Part shown: positions 1 to 10,144 of the stretch, one piece after another
Layout of the letters: each line of letters opens with the position of its first letter
Position numbering within the stretch: position 1 is the first letter of the stretch
Translations under genes and position numbers: made by a program
NCBI GenBank assembly: GCA_958510825.1
Contig: OY294047.1
Coordinates: 45,863,365-45,927,364, forward strand
Direction: 5' to 3'
From: Brachypterus glaber
Lineage: Eukaryota; Arthropoda; Insecta; Coleoptera; Kateretidae
Length of the DNA stretch: 64,000 nucleotides
Notes under the pieces: generated by a model
What the model saw: only the letters and a program-made list of their open reading frames with translations
Databases searched by the model: none
What the model was told of the DNA's origin: nothing

Positions 1-845
1 TCTTCCTCAAACTGTTCATTTATAAAATGATAACAACATCCTACATTACATATTGTTTTAATATGTTCACTTGAATGGAATATTCTTATTGAAGCAGCTG
101 CAAGATTTCCACAGGTGTGAAGTCCAACCAAACCTAGGTCTGATGATTTTTCAAGGAAAACTGTTTCCATTAATTCTTGAAAGTTGGAATTTTCATCTAC
201 AAATTGAGTTATTTGTTTGTATAGATTTTTAGTGGTGTCTTTACTTTTTTCCCCAACTGTGACACTATTCCATACTTTTGCTAGTTTTTCTATCCTTTTA
301 ACAGCTCCATTTGTGTTTATCTCTGATGCATCCACCCCCAAAACAGGTATTTTATAATGAAGAGCTAATACAGAACTTAAATACCCCTTTCCATCTCCAA
401 TATCAATCAAATGTGAGGTATTTGCTATACTTTTTACAGCTGCAGAAATTAAACCTAATACTTCTACTTCATGAGACTTCTTAGAAGTCATAAATATGTT
501 TAATTTCATAGAATCTAAATCTTTACAACCTAATCTTTTTAATTCCTCATAAAAAGTATCCTTATTAAAACATACATCTGTATTGTTTTTAACAATAAAA
601 GATTTGCAATCTTCAACATATTTTTCAAGGTTTGGTAATTTACTTAACTCATTATTAAATATAGAATCAATTGTATTTGATTTTCCAAATGAATTGATTT
701 CATTTCTTATCTTTTCTGGGATGTGGGTGTTATATGAATTTTGTGAAAAATAGTCCACCATGTGGCAATTTGCCAGCCCCAAGAATGGTTCTAAATAATT
801 TAGTAAGTTTTCTATATGGTTTCTTATTAATTTACATTGAGCCAT
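1..845 (-). CDS. METTL25: METTL25-family methyltransferase-like protein, 5' part, runs off the window
   Basis: Reading the minus strand from the ATG at 845 gives 281 codons without a stop up to the window edge, so the C-terminal part of the gene lies outside. Around residues 119-127 is MTSKKSHEVE, the signature preceding the SAM-binding fold in METTL25/RRNAD1 proteins. Residues 147-158 (LIDIGDGKGYLSS) form the glycine-rich SAM motif I, with D at a position usually occupied by S. Residues 240-250 (VGLHTCGNLAA) and 268-273 (VGCCYH) are further family hallmarks. This is a predicted Rossmann-fold SAM-dependent methyltransferase; I know of no firmly established substrate. The visible part has no intron. 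The ATG follows the LTO1 stop by 13 bp on the same strand, so no separate promoter can lie between them. Family assignment is solid; METTL25 versus its close paralogue METTL25B is less certain. Confidence 0.88.
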   Translation of the reverse strand, partial: MAQCKLIRNHIENLLNYLEPFLGLANCHMVDYFSQNSYNTHIPEKIRNEINSFGKSNTIDSIFNNELSKLPNLEKYVEDCKSFIVKNNTDVCFNKDTFYEELKRLGCKDLDSMKLNIFMTSKKSHEVEVLGLISAAVKSIANTSHLIDIGDGKGYLSSVLALHYKIPVLGVDASEINTNGAVKRIEKLAKVWNSVTVGEKSKDTTKNLYKQITQFVDENSNFQELMETVFLEKSSDLGLVGLHTCGNLAAASIRIFHSSEHIKTICNVGCCYHFINEQFEE

Positions 846-858
846 TTTATTTTATGCA

Positions 859-1284
859 CTAAAAAGATAATTTGTCTGTTTCTGGATAAGATAAATCAAC
901 TTTTAACAAAGCACATAACATTTTAAATTTAGCTCTAATTTGATTTGATAGCTCTAAGATATCTACATCTTCTGAATTATGGTCTGGGAAATTTTCTAAT
1001 AATTCTTTCAAGTTATTTAATAATTTTACTATTTTTTCATTAGGTGATTGATACTTAGGTTCCTTTAAATACGAATTAACAATTCCAGAATAATATCCTA
1101 TTTCAGCTCCTAGTTCTGCACCTCTATGATATCCTAAATGGTATCCCTCAGGGTTCCCTTCGGCAGACCCTTTTTTAAAGCCCTCACTGTAACCTTTTTC
1201 TATTAGTTTCTCTTCAGAAAATAATATATCGTCAAAAATATCATTCACGTCCTTTTCACCTAAAGTAATAGAAAGTATTAACAA
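859..1284 (-). CDS. LTO1: LTO1 homolog (ORAOV1), Yae1/LTO1 domain protein
   Basis: The 141-aa reading frame carries the diagnostic glycine ladder of the Yae1/LTO1 domain, GYxxGFxxGxxxGxxxGY-LGxxxGxxLGxExGxYxG, at about residues 30-67, and ends in LSF like vertebrate LTO1. In characterised species LTO1 pairs with YAE1 as an adaptor that helps deliver an Fe-S cluster to the ABC protein ABCE1/Rli1, needed for ribosome biogenesis and recycling. Length (about 137 aa in vertebrates) fits a complete protein. The true N terminus is uncertain: the first residues (MLILSITL) overlap a good splice acceptor (TTACTTTAG at about 1260-1268), so translation may instead start in an unseen upstream exon that splices to 1259 in phase 1. 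The stop TAG is at 861-859 and METTL25 starts 13 bp further on. Confidence 0.88.
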   Translation of the reverse strand: MLILSITLGEKDVNDIFDDILFSEEKLIEKGYSEGFKKGSAEGNPEGYHLGYHRGAELGAEIGYYSGIVNSYLKEPKYQSPNEKIVKLLNNLKELLENFPDHNSEDVDILELSNQIRAKFKMLCALLKVDLSYPETDKLSF

Positions 1285-1479
1285 AAACTTATAAAAATAA
1301 TATATATTTTATTATTACCTTTATCACAATTCTGCATATTTCGATATTCTAAAAACTTTTTAACATTTTAATACATTCAAAGATAATCTTTGAGGTTATG
1401 TGTGGTACATTTATTGCATTATTCATAATTCTCATTTGTTATAAAATGTATGTATATATTCAAACTGAAACCGTGAGGC
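1285..1479. other. Gene-free flank upstream of LTO1
   Basis: About 200 bp of AT-rich DNA. It should hold the LTO1 promoter or first intron, but I see no clear TATA box, initiator or first exon. Confidence 0.4.
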
Positions 1480-2795
1480 ATTGGATGCATTCCATTATAT
1501 ACTATTCACAGTAAATGGTATAATGCATTTTTCCAAATATGTATTTAAAAAAAATATTTAAAAAAAAAATCTAAAAAAACGAAAAATCAAAAAAACATGT
1601 TTGAAAATTATATGTAGTTTTTTTTTTAAGTTTAACCCCCATAACTTTTTTGTTTTTGGAGGGATTACTTTCAAAATTGGTAGAATTGATCCTTACAATA
1701 AAAGTATTTTTTTCTTGAAAATTTAATAGGAATTTTCTTTCAGCTTTTTTCGATTTTTTAAAAAGTTTAACCCCCCATAACTTTTTTGTTTCTGGGGGAT
1801 CACTTTTAAAACTGGTAGAATTGATCCTTACAATAAAAGTTTTCCTCGTAGAACTTGAATTTTCCAGAAATTTTCAAGTAGATAGGATTTTTCGTTCTTG
1901 AGTTATCGTGCACACAAAAACGTGACAACAGGCGGACCTTTCAAAAAAAAAAGTTGCTGCTCATTTTTTCATTGAACAAATTTATATCCAAGAATATTTT
2001 GTCTAAGGCGATCTTTGAGTTTTTTTTTTTTTGAACATTCGAAACTACTGTACCCAGACAGCACATGATATCTTAAAGACGTCTTTTTTAGATCTTAATT
2101 ACGTCTGGACGCCTAAAGACATAAAAAGGATATCTTATGGACTTCTTTTTAGGGATGTTTAAAGGATATCTGATTATGATGTCTATAAGATGTCTTTTAA
2201 GTATCGGTACAAGACGTCTTAACTTAGATACTCATCGCTAAAAATAAATTAGCCACAATCAACTATTAAAAAATTACAATTTTTTTTAAATAATCTTTTT
2301 TTAAAAAACAAAAAATTAAAAAAAAAAATAATTTTTTTTATTTTCTTCTTACGAAAAACAAAATTTTTAAAAAAAATCAAAAAAGAAATTAAAAAAAAAA
2401 CTGAAAAAAAAATTAAAAAAAATCACATTTTTTAAGATTTTTTTTTTTTTTGGGCTTATTACCTCTCATTTAATTCTTATTACGCTTTTTTTTATTACGA
2501 CCGTACCTAGCAACGTAAATGGGAGGGGATATTATGTTGTAAAGTCACCTGTGCAAGGCGTCAGTAAGGCGTCTTAAAAAAGATGTCTTAAAGACGTTAC
2601 CTTTTGTAACATACGACGTCGTTAAGACGTCTTTAAGATGCATATACGGCGAAAACCGACGTTCCTAAGACGTCTTGAATGACGAGCTACGACATCTTTA
2701 AGATATCTCTAAGTCATCTTTGTGCTGTCTGGGTACTGTACTATTCTAGCGTAGGCGCTGTGAATAGTATAATAATAATAATTGCATACATGCAT
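1480..2795 (+). repeat. Interspersed repeat family A, copy 1 (interrupted by a nested MITE)
   Basis: One end is the hairpin around 1486-1528 (ATGCATTCCATTATA... with GTAAATGG). The other end is the hairpin ACTATTCTAGCG...CGCTGTGAATAGT at about 2741-2770. The body holds the family phrases 'TTGGTAGAATTGATCC' and 'CTTGAGTTATCGTG'. The same ends and body recur at 13974-14530, 34935-36170, 38661-39330 and 43985-44110. No coding capacity is visible. The copy is split at 2053-2733 by another element. Confidence 0.7.
2053..2733. mobile_element. 681-bp MITE with CCCAGACAGCACA terminal inverted repeats
   Basis: CCCAGACAGCACA at 2053-2065 is exactly inverted as TGTGCTGTCTGGG at 2721-2733. The element is bounded by direct copies of TACTGTA (2046-2052 and 2734-2740), giving an apparent 7-bp target duplication. 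The interior is rich in AGACGTCTT-like palindromic motifs near both ends, with a run of A and T homopolymers in the middle. No transposase is present. The unoccupied host sequence is represented by repeat family A at about 14030. Superfamily not assigned. Confidence 0.78.
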
Positions 2796-2939
2796 GCAGT
2801 AATCTGCTAGCGCTAGCGTGACCCTAGTACAAAAAAAAATTAAAATGATAAAAATAAGGTACCAAATAATTTCTTATCATTTTTGTTTTAATTATACCTT
2901 TATTATAATGGTATAATAATAAAATAAAATGAAAACTGT

Positions 2940-3803
2940 CCCGGACAACATTTGCTATTTCACGTGGAAGTCATTATGACATCATGTAATGATTTTCTCT
3001 GAGTTCATGAACGCATACAGATGACTCCTCATTGTAAAGTCATTACGAGATCATGTCATGAAGATCTAGCAGCGGTCTACGGAATGCGCATGCGCAAACT
3101 TTAAATTAACCGCGAAATTTAAAATTAAAAAAAAAGAAACACACCTTTTTGCTCATATCTTGAAAACGCAGAGATACCAAAAAAATAACGAAAAAATCAA
3201 CCCCCCCTAAACATACACCCCCACATAAATCTATTTTCAACAACTTGAGGACACCGGGATTTTCCCACTGGGAACTTCCCAGTGGGAATGTTCTCCAAGG
3301 TGACTGGGGGCACTAATTCCTCTAGACTAAAGCCTCCAGATATCTACGGCTCACCATACCAATCCGATAACGTGTATCGAATTAGCTGACCAGTAAGTTA
3401 ATTACTAGTTATTACCAGTAGTATATCCTTATAAAGACAGCTGCATTTTAATACTAGTATTCCTTTATTCGTTTAAAAAGTTTAGTTAGTGGTAGAAAAT
3501 AACATGTGGCGTCACCTATCGCAGAACGCTGTCAAGTGCACTGAAATCGAAACATTACAGGAGCCTGTACTATTTGGCAATCGTTCTCAATCGGGTCGCG
3601 GGCAACATTTGCTATTTCACGTGGAAATCATTATGACATCATTTAATGATTTAACGTTAAATGTATACACCTCATGACAAACTCATAACATGATCACAAA
3701 ATCATGAGATGTGCTCATCATGATGTTCGTATGAGTACAAAATGTGGAAATCATAACATGATGCTCTCATGAGGCCTATATGAGTTTATGAATGTTGTCC
3801 GGG
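2940..3803. repeat. Inverted-repeat element with CCCGGACAACATT ends and an internal duplication
   Basis: CCCGGACAACATT at 2940-2952 is inverted as AATGTTGTCCGGG at 3791-3803. A segment next to the left end (TTGCTATTTCACGTGGAA...CATTATGACATCAT) recurs in direct orientation near 3609, so the element is either two overlapping copies or internally duplicated. A small perfect hairpin (TTCCCACTGGG / CCCAGTGGGAA) sits at about 3264-3290. No target duplication is obvious. Confidence 0.6.
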
Positions 3804-3930
3804 GTATGGTTCCAACGCATTTACATTCCCGCGAATAAGTTTTAAATAAGGAATAATTGTTAAATAAATGATAAAGCTCGTATAATCAACTTTACGTAAA
3901 GTTAATTATAAGAGGTTTTTTATTTATTAA

Positions 3931-4213
3931 CCCGTAATCACAGTCCTGCTGTCTGTGAGACGTACTCTGGGAGTCGATTTTTCGGTATATTTCCTCTCCG
4001 TTTTTAAATAAAAGCATTTATAAAATTGTTGTTTTGATTTATAGGTATAACTTATAACTCATATATTAAAGTCAAATGACCAATAAAAGCGTGAATAATT
4101 AAAAAATATTCAAAAAACACATTTCTAGTATTTTTATTGTATAGGCAAGTAACCGTCTGGGAGACGTCACTTCTGTGGCACAGTGACTCAAATTTCACAT
4201 CTGTGGTTACGGG
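3931..4213. mobile_element. TTAA-flanked MITE (piggyBac-like), 283 bp
   Basis: TTAA at 3927-3930 and 4214-4217 bracket near-matching termini CCCGTAATCACAG (left) and CTGTGGTTACGGG (right). TTAA plus CCC-starting ends is the pattern of piggyBac-type non-autonomous elements. Secondary inverted pieces (GACGTACTCTGGGAG / CTGGGAGACGTCAC) lie inside. No coding sequence. Confidence 0.68.
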
Positions 4214-4660
4214 TTAATCACTATCAGGGACGTTCCGATGGGGGTGCCACTAAAAATACTCACCCCTACTGCCCCCCTGGCGATTGCTTACCGAATAAAA
4301 AAATTAAAAGTATTGCAAATGATAGTTTTTGTTGTGTATATATCACAATCCAAATTTGAAGTTTATATCTCATCCCGTTCAAAAGTTACACAGGGGGTGT
4401 ACCAATTAAAAGAATATTTTATATAGGTAATTTTGTCCTTACGTAGGTATACCTATGACCCACATTCCTATTTAAGATATTCGAACTGGTAGCTCCTGAG
4501 TGGTGGGGGTAGTTACGTCAATTATTGATTACATGTCAAAAGATGCCCCCCTTAAAATAAAAATTGACCTGTCTCGGCGTTTTTTCGAAAACTCATTAGT
4601 TTCGATTTTATCCAAGGTAAAAGTTTTCGTTGGATCACCCGGTATATACCTACTTATATC

Positions 4661-5557
4661 TAGGGGAGAGTGGGTATGTTTCGACCAGTGGGAGGATTCA
4701 ACCATTTGCTTTTATTTAAAAACTATTTAAATTTTGCGTGCTTCCAGTAGTGCCAACTAATAAGTTTAGTGGCTATAGTGCCTAGTTAAAGTTTGGTCAA
4801 ATTTGGAAAGGTCTAAGAAAAATTACGAATCAATTTTTTGTGAAAATTTGATCAAACAAGTGTTTTATTGGCTTAATTTTCATGCACTGAACAAAACCTA
4901 ATTCGTTTATTTTACCGGGTATCATCATATTATTTAAAATATGAGCATATAGGGATGATTCGACCACTGGATGGAACATTTGAAAAATTTAAATAATATT
5001 AAAAATCCAATCCGTTTTTTAGTTTTCCAATATACTTTTAATATTGGTTCGTATTTTCAGCTGCTACTGCCTACCTGCTACTTACTAGGTAGTTTTATAT
5101 TGTTTTTTATTTATATTAGTTAAATAATTTCTGGTTCCTTTTAATATTAGTCTTTTAATATTATTTATTCATGTGCTAGTTATTTTTAATAAAACATGGT
5201 TCATTTTAATGTTGGTTCTATATTTTAATAACTATATTAGAACTATATTATAAAGTTTTAATAATAAATTTTAAATATTTTATTAAAATTTATAATTTTA
5301 TTTACCCTGGTTTAATCATCCCCACCATCTGGTTGAAACCTCCCACCATAGAGGGATATTTCAACCAAAGGTAACTATTTTTATTTTAATTTATAAAACT
5401 AATTATTCTTTAAATTAATACAACTTGTACTATATTATTTAATAGAAAACATATTAAACTATAGATTGGTATAAAAAAAATAAAATAAAATAATTTATTA
5501 AATATTTTATAAAACGATTTAAACATTAAGAAGTCGAAACATCCCCACTCTCCCCTA
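4661..5557. mobile_element. 897-bp MITE with 25-bp TIRs and 8-bp target duplication
   Basis: The 25-bp termini (TAGGGGAGAGTGGG... at 4661 and its inverse ending ...CCCACTCTCCCCTA at 5557) match at all but one position. The flanking 8-mers CTTATATC (4653-4660) and CTTATACC (5558-5565) match at 7 of 8 positions, as expected for an aged 8-bp duplication of the hAT kind. The interior is AT-rich and non-coding. Confidence 0.75.
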
Positions 5558-5822
5558 CTTATACCCTACTACAAATATTAATTTCCTACATGTAGGCTAT
5601 AATAAATATTTGAATTCATAAGGCTTAATTGATGACACAAATGAAATTTTCCATTCAAAATGCCTAGATGAATCTTGATGAAAGTTACGTTGTATAATAG
5701 GGTGGATCGAGGAATATTGTTTTAAGAATATATTATAGTTTTTAGCACTTCCATTAGGTTATGGTACTAACAAACAGTTAGATTCACAGCTACGTAGCTT
5801 TCTGGGATTTTAAAAGGCTTAA

Positions 5823-6360
5823 GGGGTCTTTCTACCTTAGAAATTTTAAAAATAACCTTTTTTTTAACATTTTTTTTTATAGAAAAAAGATATCATTGTG
5901 AAATGTTGTAGGTATGTTTATTCATATTAGAAGAATACAAATAAAATTTCTTTAGATTTTTAAGTGATATTTTCTGGCCATATTATTTTTTTTTAAATCA
6001 AAAAACGGTGGTCGCCATGATTCCGGCCGTTTGGATTGACTAAAAAAAAAAACAAAACGGGATATTATTTAGTACTGAAGTCGCTTTTTTTCCAAAAAAT
6101 AACAAAATGGCGGACGTTTTTCAAAAATTTTCAAACATTTTCAAACAAAAACGTCCGCCATTTTGTTATTTTTTGGCCAATTTTTTTTCCTCTAGATAGG
6201 GCTATATAGCGACTTTAATACTGAATAATATCCCGTTTTGTTTTTTTTTCGGTCGTTCCAAACGGCCGGAATCATGGCGACCACCGTTTTTTGGTGTTTT
6301 TCTATATAAAAAAAAATGTTTAAAAAAAGATTTTTATAATTTCTAAGATAGAAAGACCCC
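5823..6360. mobile_element. TTAA-flanked foldback MITE, copy 1 (538 bp)
   Basis: TTAA at 5819-5822 and 6361-6364 flank an almost full-length inverted repeat. The termini are GGGGTCTTTCTACC and its inverse with one mismatch, and the inner arms carry ACGGTGGTCGCCATGATT and its inverse near 6004 and 6288. A second copy of the same family lies at 57466-58529. Such a sequence would form one long hairpin. Non-coding. Confidence 0.8.
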
Positions 6361-6364
6361 TTAA

Positions 6365-7021
6365 GAGTAATTTATGTTTCTTTTTGTAGGTCTGTGTTAT
6401 TATCACATATTATCAATAAACAGGTGACCTGTAACATCAACCGATTTGATAATATCAAATTGATACTAATAAAACCAGCGCGAAATGCAAGCGAAATTCA
6501 TAAAAAAATATTATTATTACCTATAAATTGAATGATTTTTATTAATTAATAAAAATTAAACCATGGATCTTGTAAAATACAAACAAATTAACGCTTACAA
6601 ATATCGCAAAAATGTATAAACCAATTCACTCTAATACATGATATACTACATAATACGTACAAATACAGTATAGCATAGTATCACTGCAAATCTGTATGTA
6701 GGTATTATTCCATAAAAATCTTTCAGGGCTTTTCCCAATTGGTCCTTAAATGCACAGGCCGTCGCGGGGGTAGCTGTGTTGGGAGAGGGGAAGGTGTAAT
6801 ATTTAATTTCTCAACTCAAATTTACCAACTGTGCCCCGAAAATAAAAAGTGGCGACAAAAAAAAGATCAAAGATTAAAAATATCCTTTGAAGTTTTCAAC
6901 TACAAGGTCCAATTTTCCCAACTGGCCCAACATTGGGGGGTATAGTTCGTGTAAAGGTGCAAGTCGCTTTCAAAACAACTTTACACTACGATATTTCAAG
7001 AAGGCTTTGACATAGAGACTT
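6365..7021. other. Gene-free AT-rich stretch
   Basis: No convincing exon. The last part (about 6950-7015, GTGTAAAGGTGCAAGTCGC...) is a repeat that recurs inverted at 28455-28640 and resumes at 7880-7930, showing that the retroelement piece at 7022-7861 inserted into it. Confidence 0.5.
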
Positions 7022-7861
7022 TAAAATTAAATCAAAGCGCGTCTTTTAGCTCTTCAAGCCCCTGAAAGCGGTGCTTGGCTTAATGCACTTCCTTCTGCAT
7101 CTCTTGGAAATCTCTTAGATGATTCCACCTTTCGCGTTTCCATGCCTTGAGGCTTGGTCTGCCTGTGTGCGAGATGCACGTCTGTACTTGCGGCGAAAAA
7201 GTTGATAACTATGGCCTACATGGGCTTAGCTGCAATAAAAGTACAGGTCGTTATTCTAGACACAGGTTAATTAATGATATTATTAAAAGATCTTTAATAA
7301 CAGCAGAATACCCTGCTGTTTTAAAACCACCAGGTCTGTGTAGAGGTGATGGAAGACGCGTGGATGGAATTACCTTAGTTCCCTGGAGAGCAGGAAAGGC
7401 TTTATTGTGGGATGCTACGTGCAGGCACACTTTAGCCGATTCGTATGTTGATCAAACATCTAAATCGGTGGGTGGGGCTGCACGTATTGCAGAAAATAAT
7501 AAACACAATAAGTACGAAGAGCTGAAAGAACGCTTTGTTTTTACTGTTTTTGCAGTAGAAACGTTTGGTCCTTGGGGTGATGAAGCCAAAAACCTTATTA
7601 GTGAAATAAGAAATAAAATTCCTAATAAATCCGCGAAAAGCTTCATTACCCAAAGGATCAGCTTGGCAGTTCAAAGAGGAAATGCGGCTTGTGTGTTGGG
7701 GACCATTACTGATGAAGTGGGTTTGGAAGAAATCTTTTATATTTAGTTTTTATTATTATTTTATTTTATTTTCCTTTGTTTAATTTTATATTTCTTTTTT
7801 AATTTAGTGTTTATTTATACTTAGTAATAATTTAATAAACGAATTAATTAAAAAAAAAAAA
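7022..7861 (+). pseudogene. 5'-truncated non-LTR retrotransposon relic (C-terminal part of the ORF, frameshifted)
   Basis: The frame from about 7028 reads [20 protein letters not shown] and reaches a stop just after 7147; the homologous frame then continues one phase over, from 7147 to 7746 (199 codons, opening at a TTG rather than an ATG). A lost base near 7145 explains the shift. The second segment has a C-x-C-G...HGLSC cysteine cluster followed by RRVDGITLVPW and LLWDATC, the C-terminal region that follows the reverse transcriptase in several invertebrate LINE-like elements. The 3' end is an A-rich tail at 7846-7861. The piece interrupts an older repeat (6950-7015 and 7880-7930). Exact LINE clade not assigned. 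Confidence 0.72.
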
Positions 7862-8809
7862 ATTTTCTACTAAGAATCTTTGTTCCAAATTTCAAATCTC
7901 TGGGTCAAAGCGTTTTTGAAATATGAGATTGAGATTGAATTGAGTTTATTTTTCACGTAAGATTTTTACAATGCATTTTACAAAACATAAAAAGATATAA
8001 TATTATCTGCTTAAGAAAATCTTGTGTGCAGTTAAGAAACTTTTACTTATTATTTCTTATAAATAAACATTATAATAATATTATCTGATAAGATAATAAT
8101 AATAACGAAAAACAGCATTGTTGTAAAAAAACATACACGTCTAATACGTTTTTTTGTGTTTATAATTGTTATTAAATAATTTTAATAAAATTTAAAATTT
8201 GTTTATTGTTATTTTAATTGATAAAATATTTTGTTTAAAAAAAATTAAAAAGCAAAAAGTCCTTAAAAAGACGTTAGAACTTGTTTTTGGAGTACCATTA
8301 GAGATTTAAACAGTCTGTGCAAAGTTCGTTCGACATATATGCCTCAAAACGCAGTCTGAGCTGGGAACCAAAAAGTTGCTAACGCAGAAAACGTGTTAAT
8401 TAAATGTATTTATTTAAGCTAAAGTTATAGAAGTGCAATAGATCTTTATATTCTATCGACGCTTTTCCGTCATATACAGTTTTACAGGGGTGGCACTAGC
8501 CCACTGATTAAAAAGTCACTTTTTCCGAAAAACTTTAATTTCTCCTAAATGAGAAGACTTATGATAAAAAATAAAAGAAGGAATCAGTCACAATAAGTGT
8601 GGCATTTAGAATAAGTTTTAAAACTTATGGAAACATTTGAGTTTGTGGTTAAATTGCATCAAAAAAGATTGGGTAAAAAAAACATGACTATTTAAGCAAT
8701 GTAAACCCAGTTTAAACATGTTTGCACCAGAAACTTAAATTAAATAAATAAAAGTTAAGGACTTAAGCTTCAAATTAAAAAATAAATCAATTAAATCCAC
8801 TGTGTAGTT
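7862..8809. other. Gene-free stretch after the LINE relic
   Basis: Starts with the resumed repeat (about 7880-7930, TCTCTGGGTCAAAGCG). The rest is AT-rich with 'TCTCCTAAATGAGAAG' phrases distantly like the MITE at 8810-9190. I see no gene. Confidence 0.45.
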
Positions 8810-9190
8810 TTTTTGTTATTTGCAAAAATGTTTATTTTCAGAAAAAACCGTATATCTCCTAAACGAGAAAAGGAAAATTAAAAAGTTAAAAAAGAAATTA
8901 CTCCCATTTAATTGGCCTTTTTATAAAATCAATTAATTAAATTGTAAAAAAATATGCAGTGGCAAACCGTGCGCATATCGAAAGAAGCAGTAAAAAAACA
9001 TAGCTGTGTAATTTTCATTGCTGCCGGTTTAAAAAAAGATTTTTGATAATTTTTATTCCAGTAATTAAGAGCTAAAAGTTCAAGCTTTAAAATAAAAAAA
9101 GGTCAAATAAATCTATTGAATAGTTTTGGAGTTATTAGCATTTGAAAATGTGTATTTTTTTAGGTGGGCCGATATTTTTGAGCAGAAGTG
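8810..9190. repeat. Partial copy of the CACTTCTGCTC MITE family (right end only)
   Basis: Closely matches 12400-12773 (shared phrases CTCCTAAACGAGAAAAGG, ATATGCAGTGGC, AAAGTTCAAGCTT) and keeps the terminus GAGCAGAAGTG followed by TA at 9191-9192. The left terminus is missing. Confidence 0.72.
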
Positions 9191-9192
9191 TA

Positions 9193-9988
9193 GTACTTAG
9201 GTATATGTATAGTATGTCGATTACAACAATCTTAGTTTTTTCCCCAATATTAAAAATAACTATAACTATTCTACTATAATATAATTATACTGAAACGAGA
9301 AAATTTTATCTATTTTCCTAATTTCCACATTAAACATTTCCTCGTTGTGCAGAATAGATTTTAAAGGCGCGTACTGAACAGCGGCTGAATTCTCCAGTTG
9401 TTAGAGGTGCGCGTACCGCCTATCTTTTTTCCTCCGAATACTTTCTCTTACATTTCCACGTCTCTTCCTAAGTTTGACGAGCTGTACCTTTGTAGTCTTA
9501 ACGTGGAGAATCTCGTGGAACCACACGTAAAATGTAGAGGAAGGGTAGCAAATGTGGGCTAGGTCTTGTTATATGGGCTAGGTGGGTTTCTCAGCTATTC
9601 GATGCAGTTCTCTGCATCCGACTATCGCAAATCGTAAATGGCGAAGTTAAACTTCCACAGTAAAGATTCATTAATTAATTCATACATTCGTTGACGTTTG
9701 AGAATTTATTTTTATTTTCCGTCCTTTTCAGCAAGCCACAGAACTTTTTTAGGTAAGTTTATAAATTCCGTTACCTGATAGATAACAACGTTTTCAAAAC
9801 CATTTCTGCAACAAATTAAAGCCACATAATCGGGCTTTGATGTGTGCTTATTAGTTTTCTTCTAATTACTGAGTTTTAGACATAACCTCTTTTGTTGTAT
9901 ACACCAAGTATTTTTGCAATATGGGCCATCCCTGTGTTTCTATTATGGGCTATATAGAACTATGTATTTAAGCCTAGAATTTTTCTAG
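9193..9988. other. Gene-free stretch
   Basis: Contains several 'ATGGGC' / 'GGGCTA' phrases and a palindrome GATGCAGTTCTCTGCATC near 9600. No exon recognised, though it could be upstream sequence of the pogo-like relic that follows. Confidence 0.35.
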
Positions 9989-10144
9989 GAGGCCAAGAAA
10001 AGATCAGCAACAGCCAAGAATAGAAGAAAATGGAACGAGGGCGATATGGAACGCGCTATAATAGCGATGAGGCAGTACGAGATGGGTACCTTCAAAGCTT
10101 TAAAAATGTTTAATATACCACGTTCTATATTAGGAGTTACTTGA
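9989..10144 (+). pseudogene. psq-type helix-turn-helix relic (pogo/Tigger transposase N terminus)
   Basis: After an acceptor-like TTTTCTAG, an open frame encodes about 51 residues including RRKWNEGDMERAI, ALKMFNIPRS and then a TGA at 10142-10144. The order W-x-E-x-DM-x-x-AI ... A-x-x-FNIPRS-x-L is the HTH_psq domain found at the start of pogo/Tigger transposases and in proteins domesticated from them. The expected DDE catalytic core does not follow, so this is either a truncated transposase or one exon of a gene I cannot assemble. Confidence 0.55.

Noticed and set aside
7432..7674. Minus-strand frames opposite the LINE relic
   Set aside because: Antisense shadows of the 7147-7746 coding segment.
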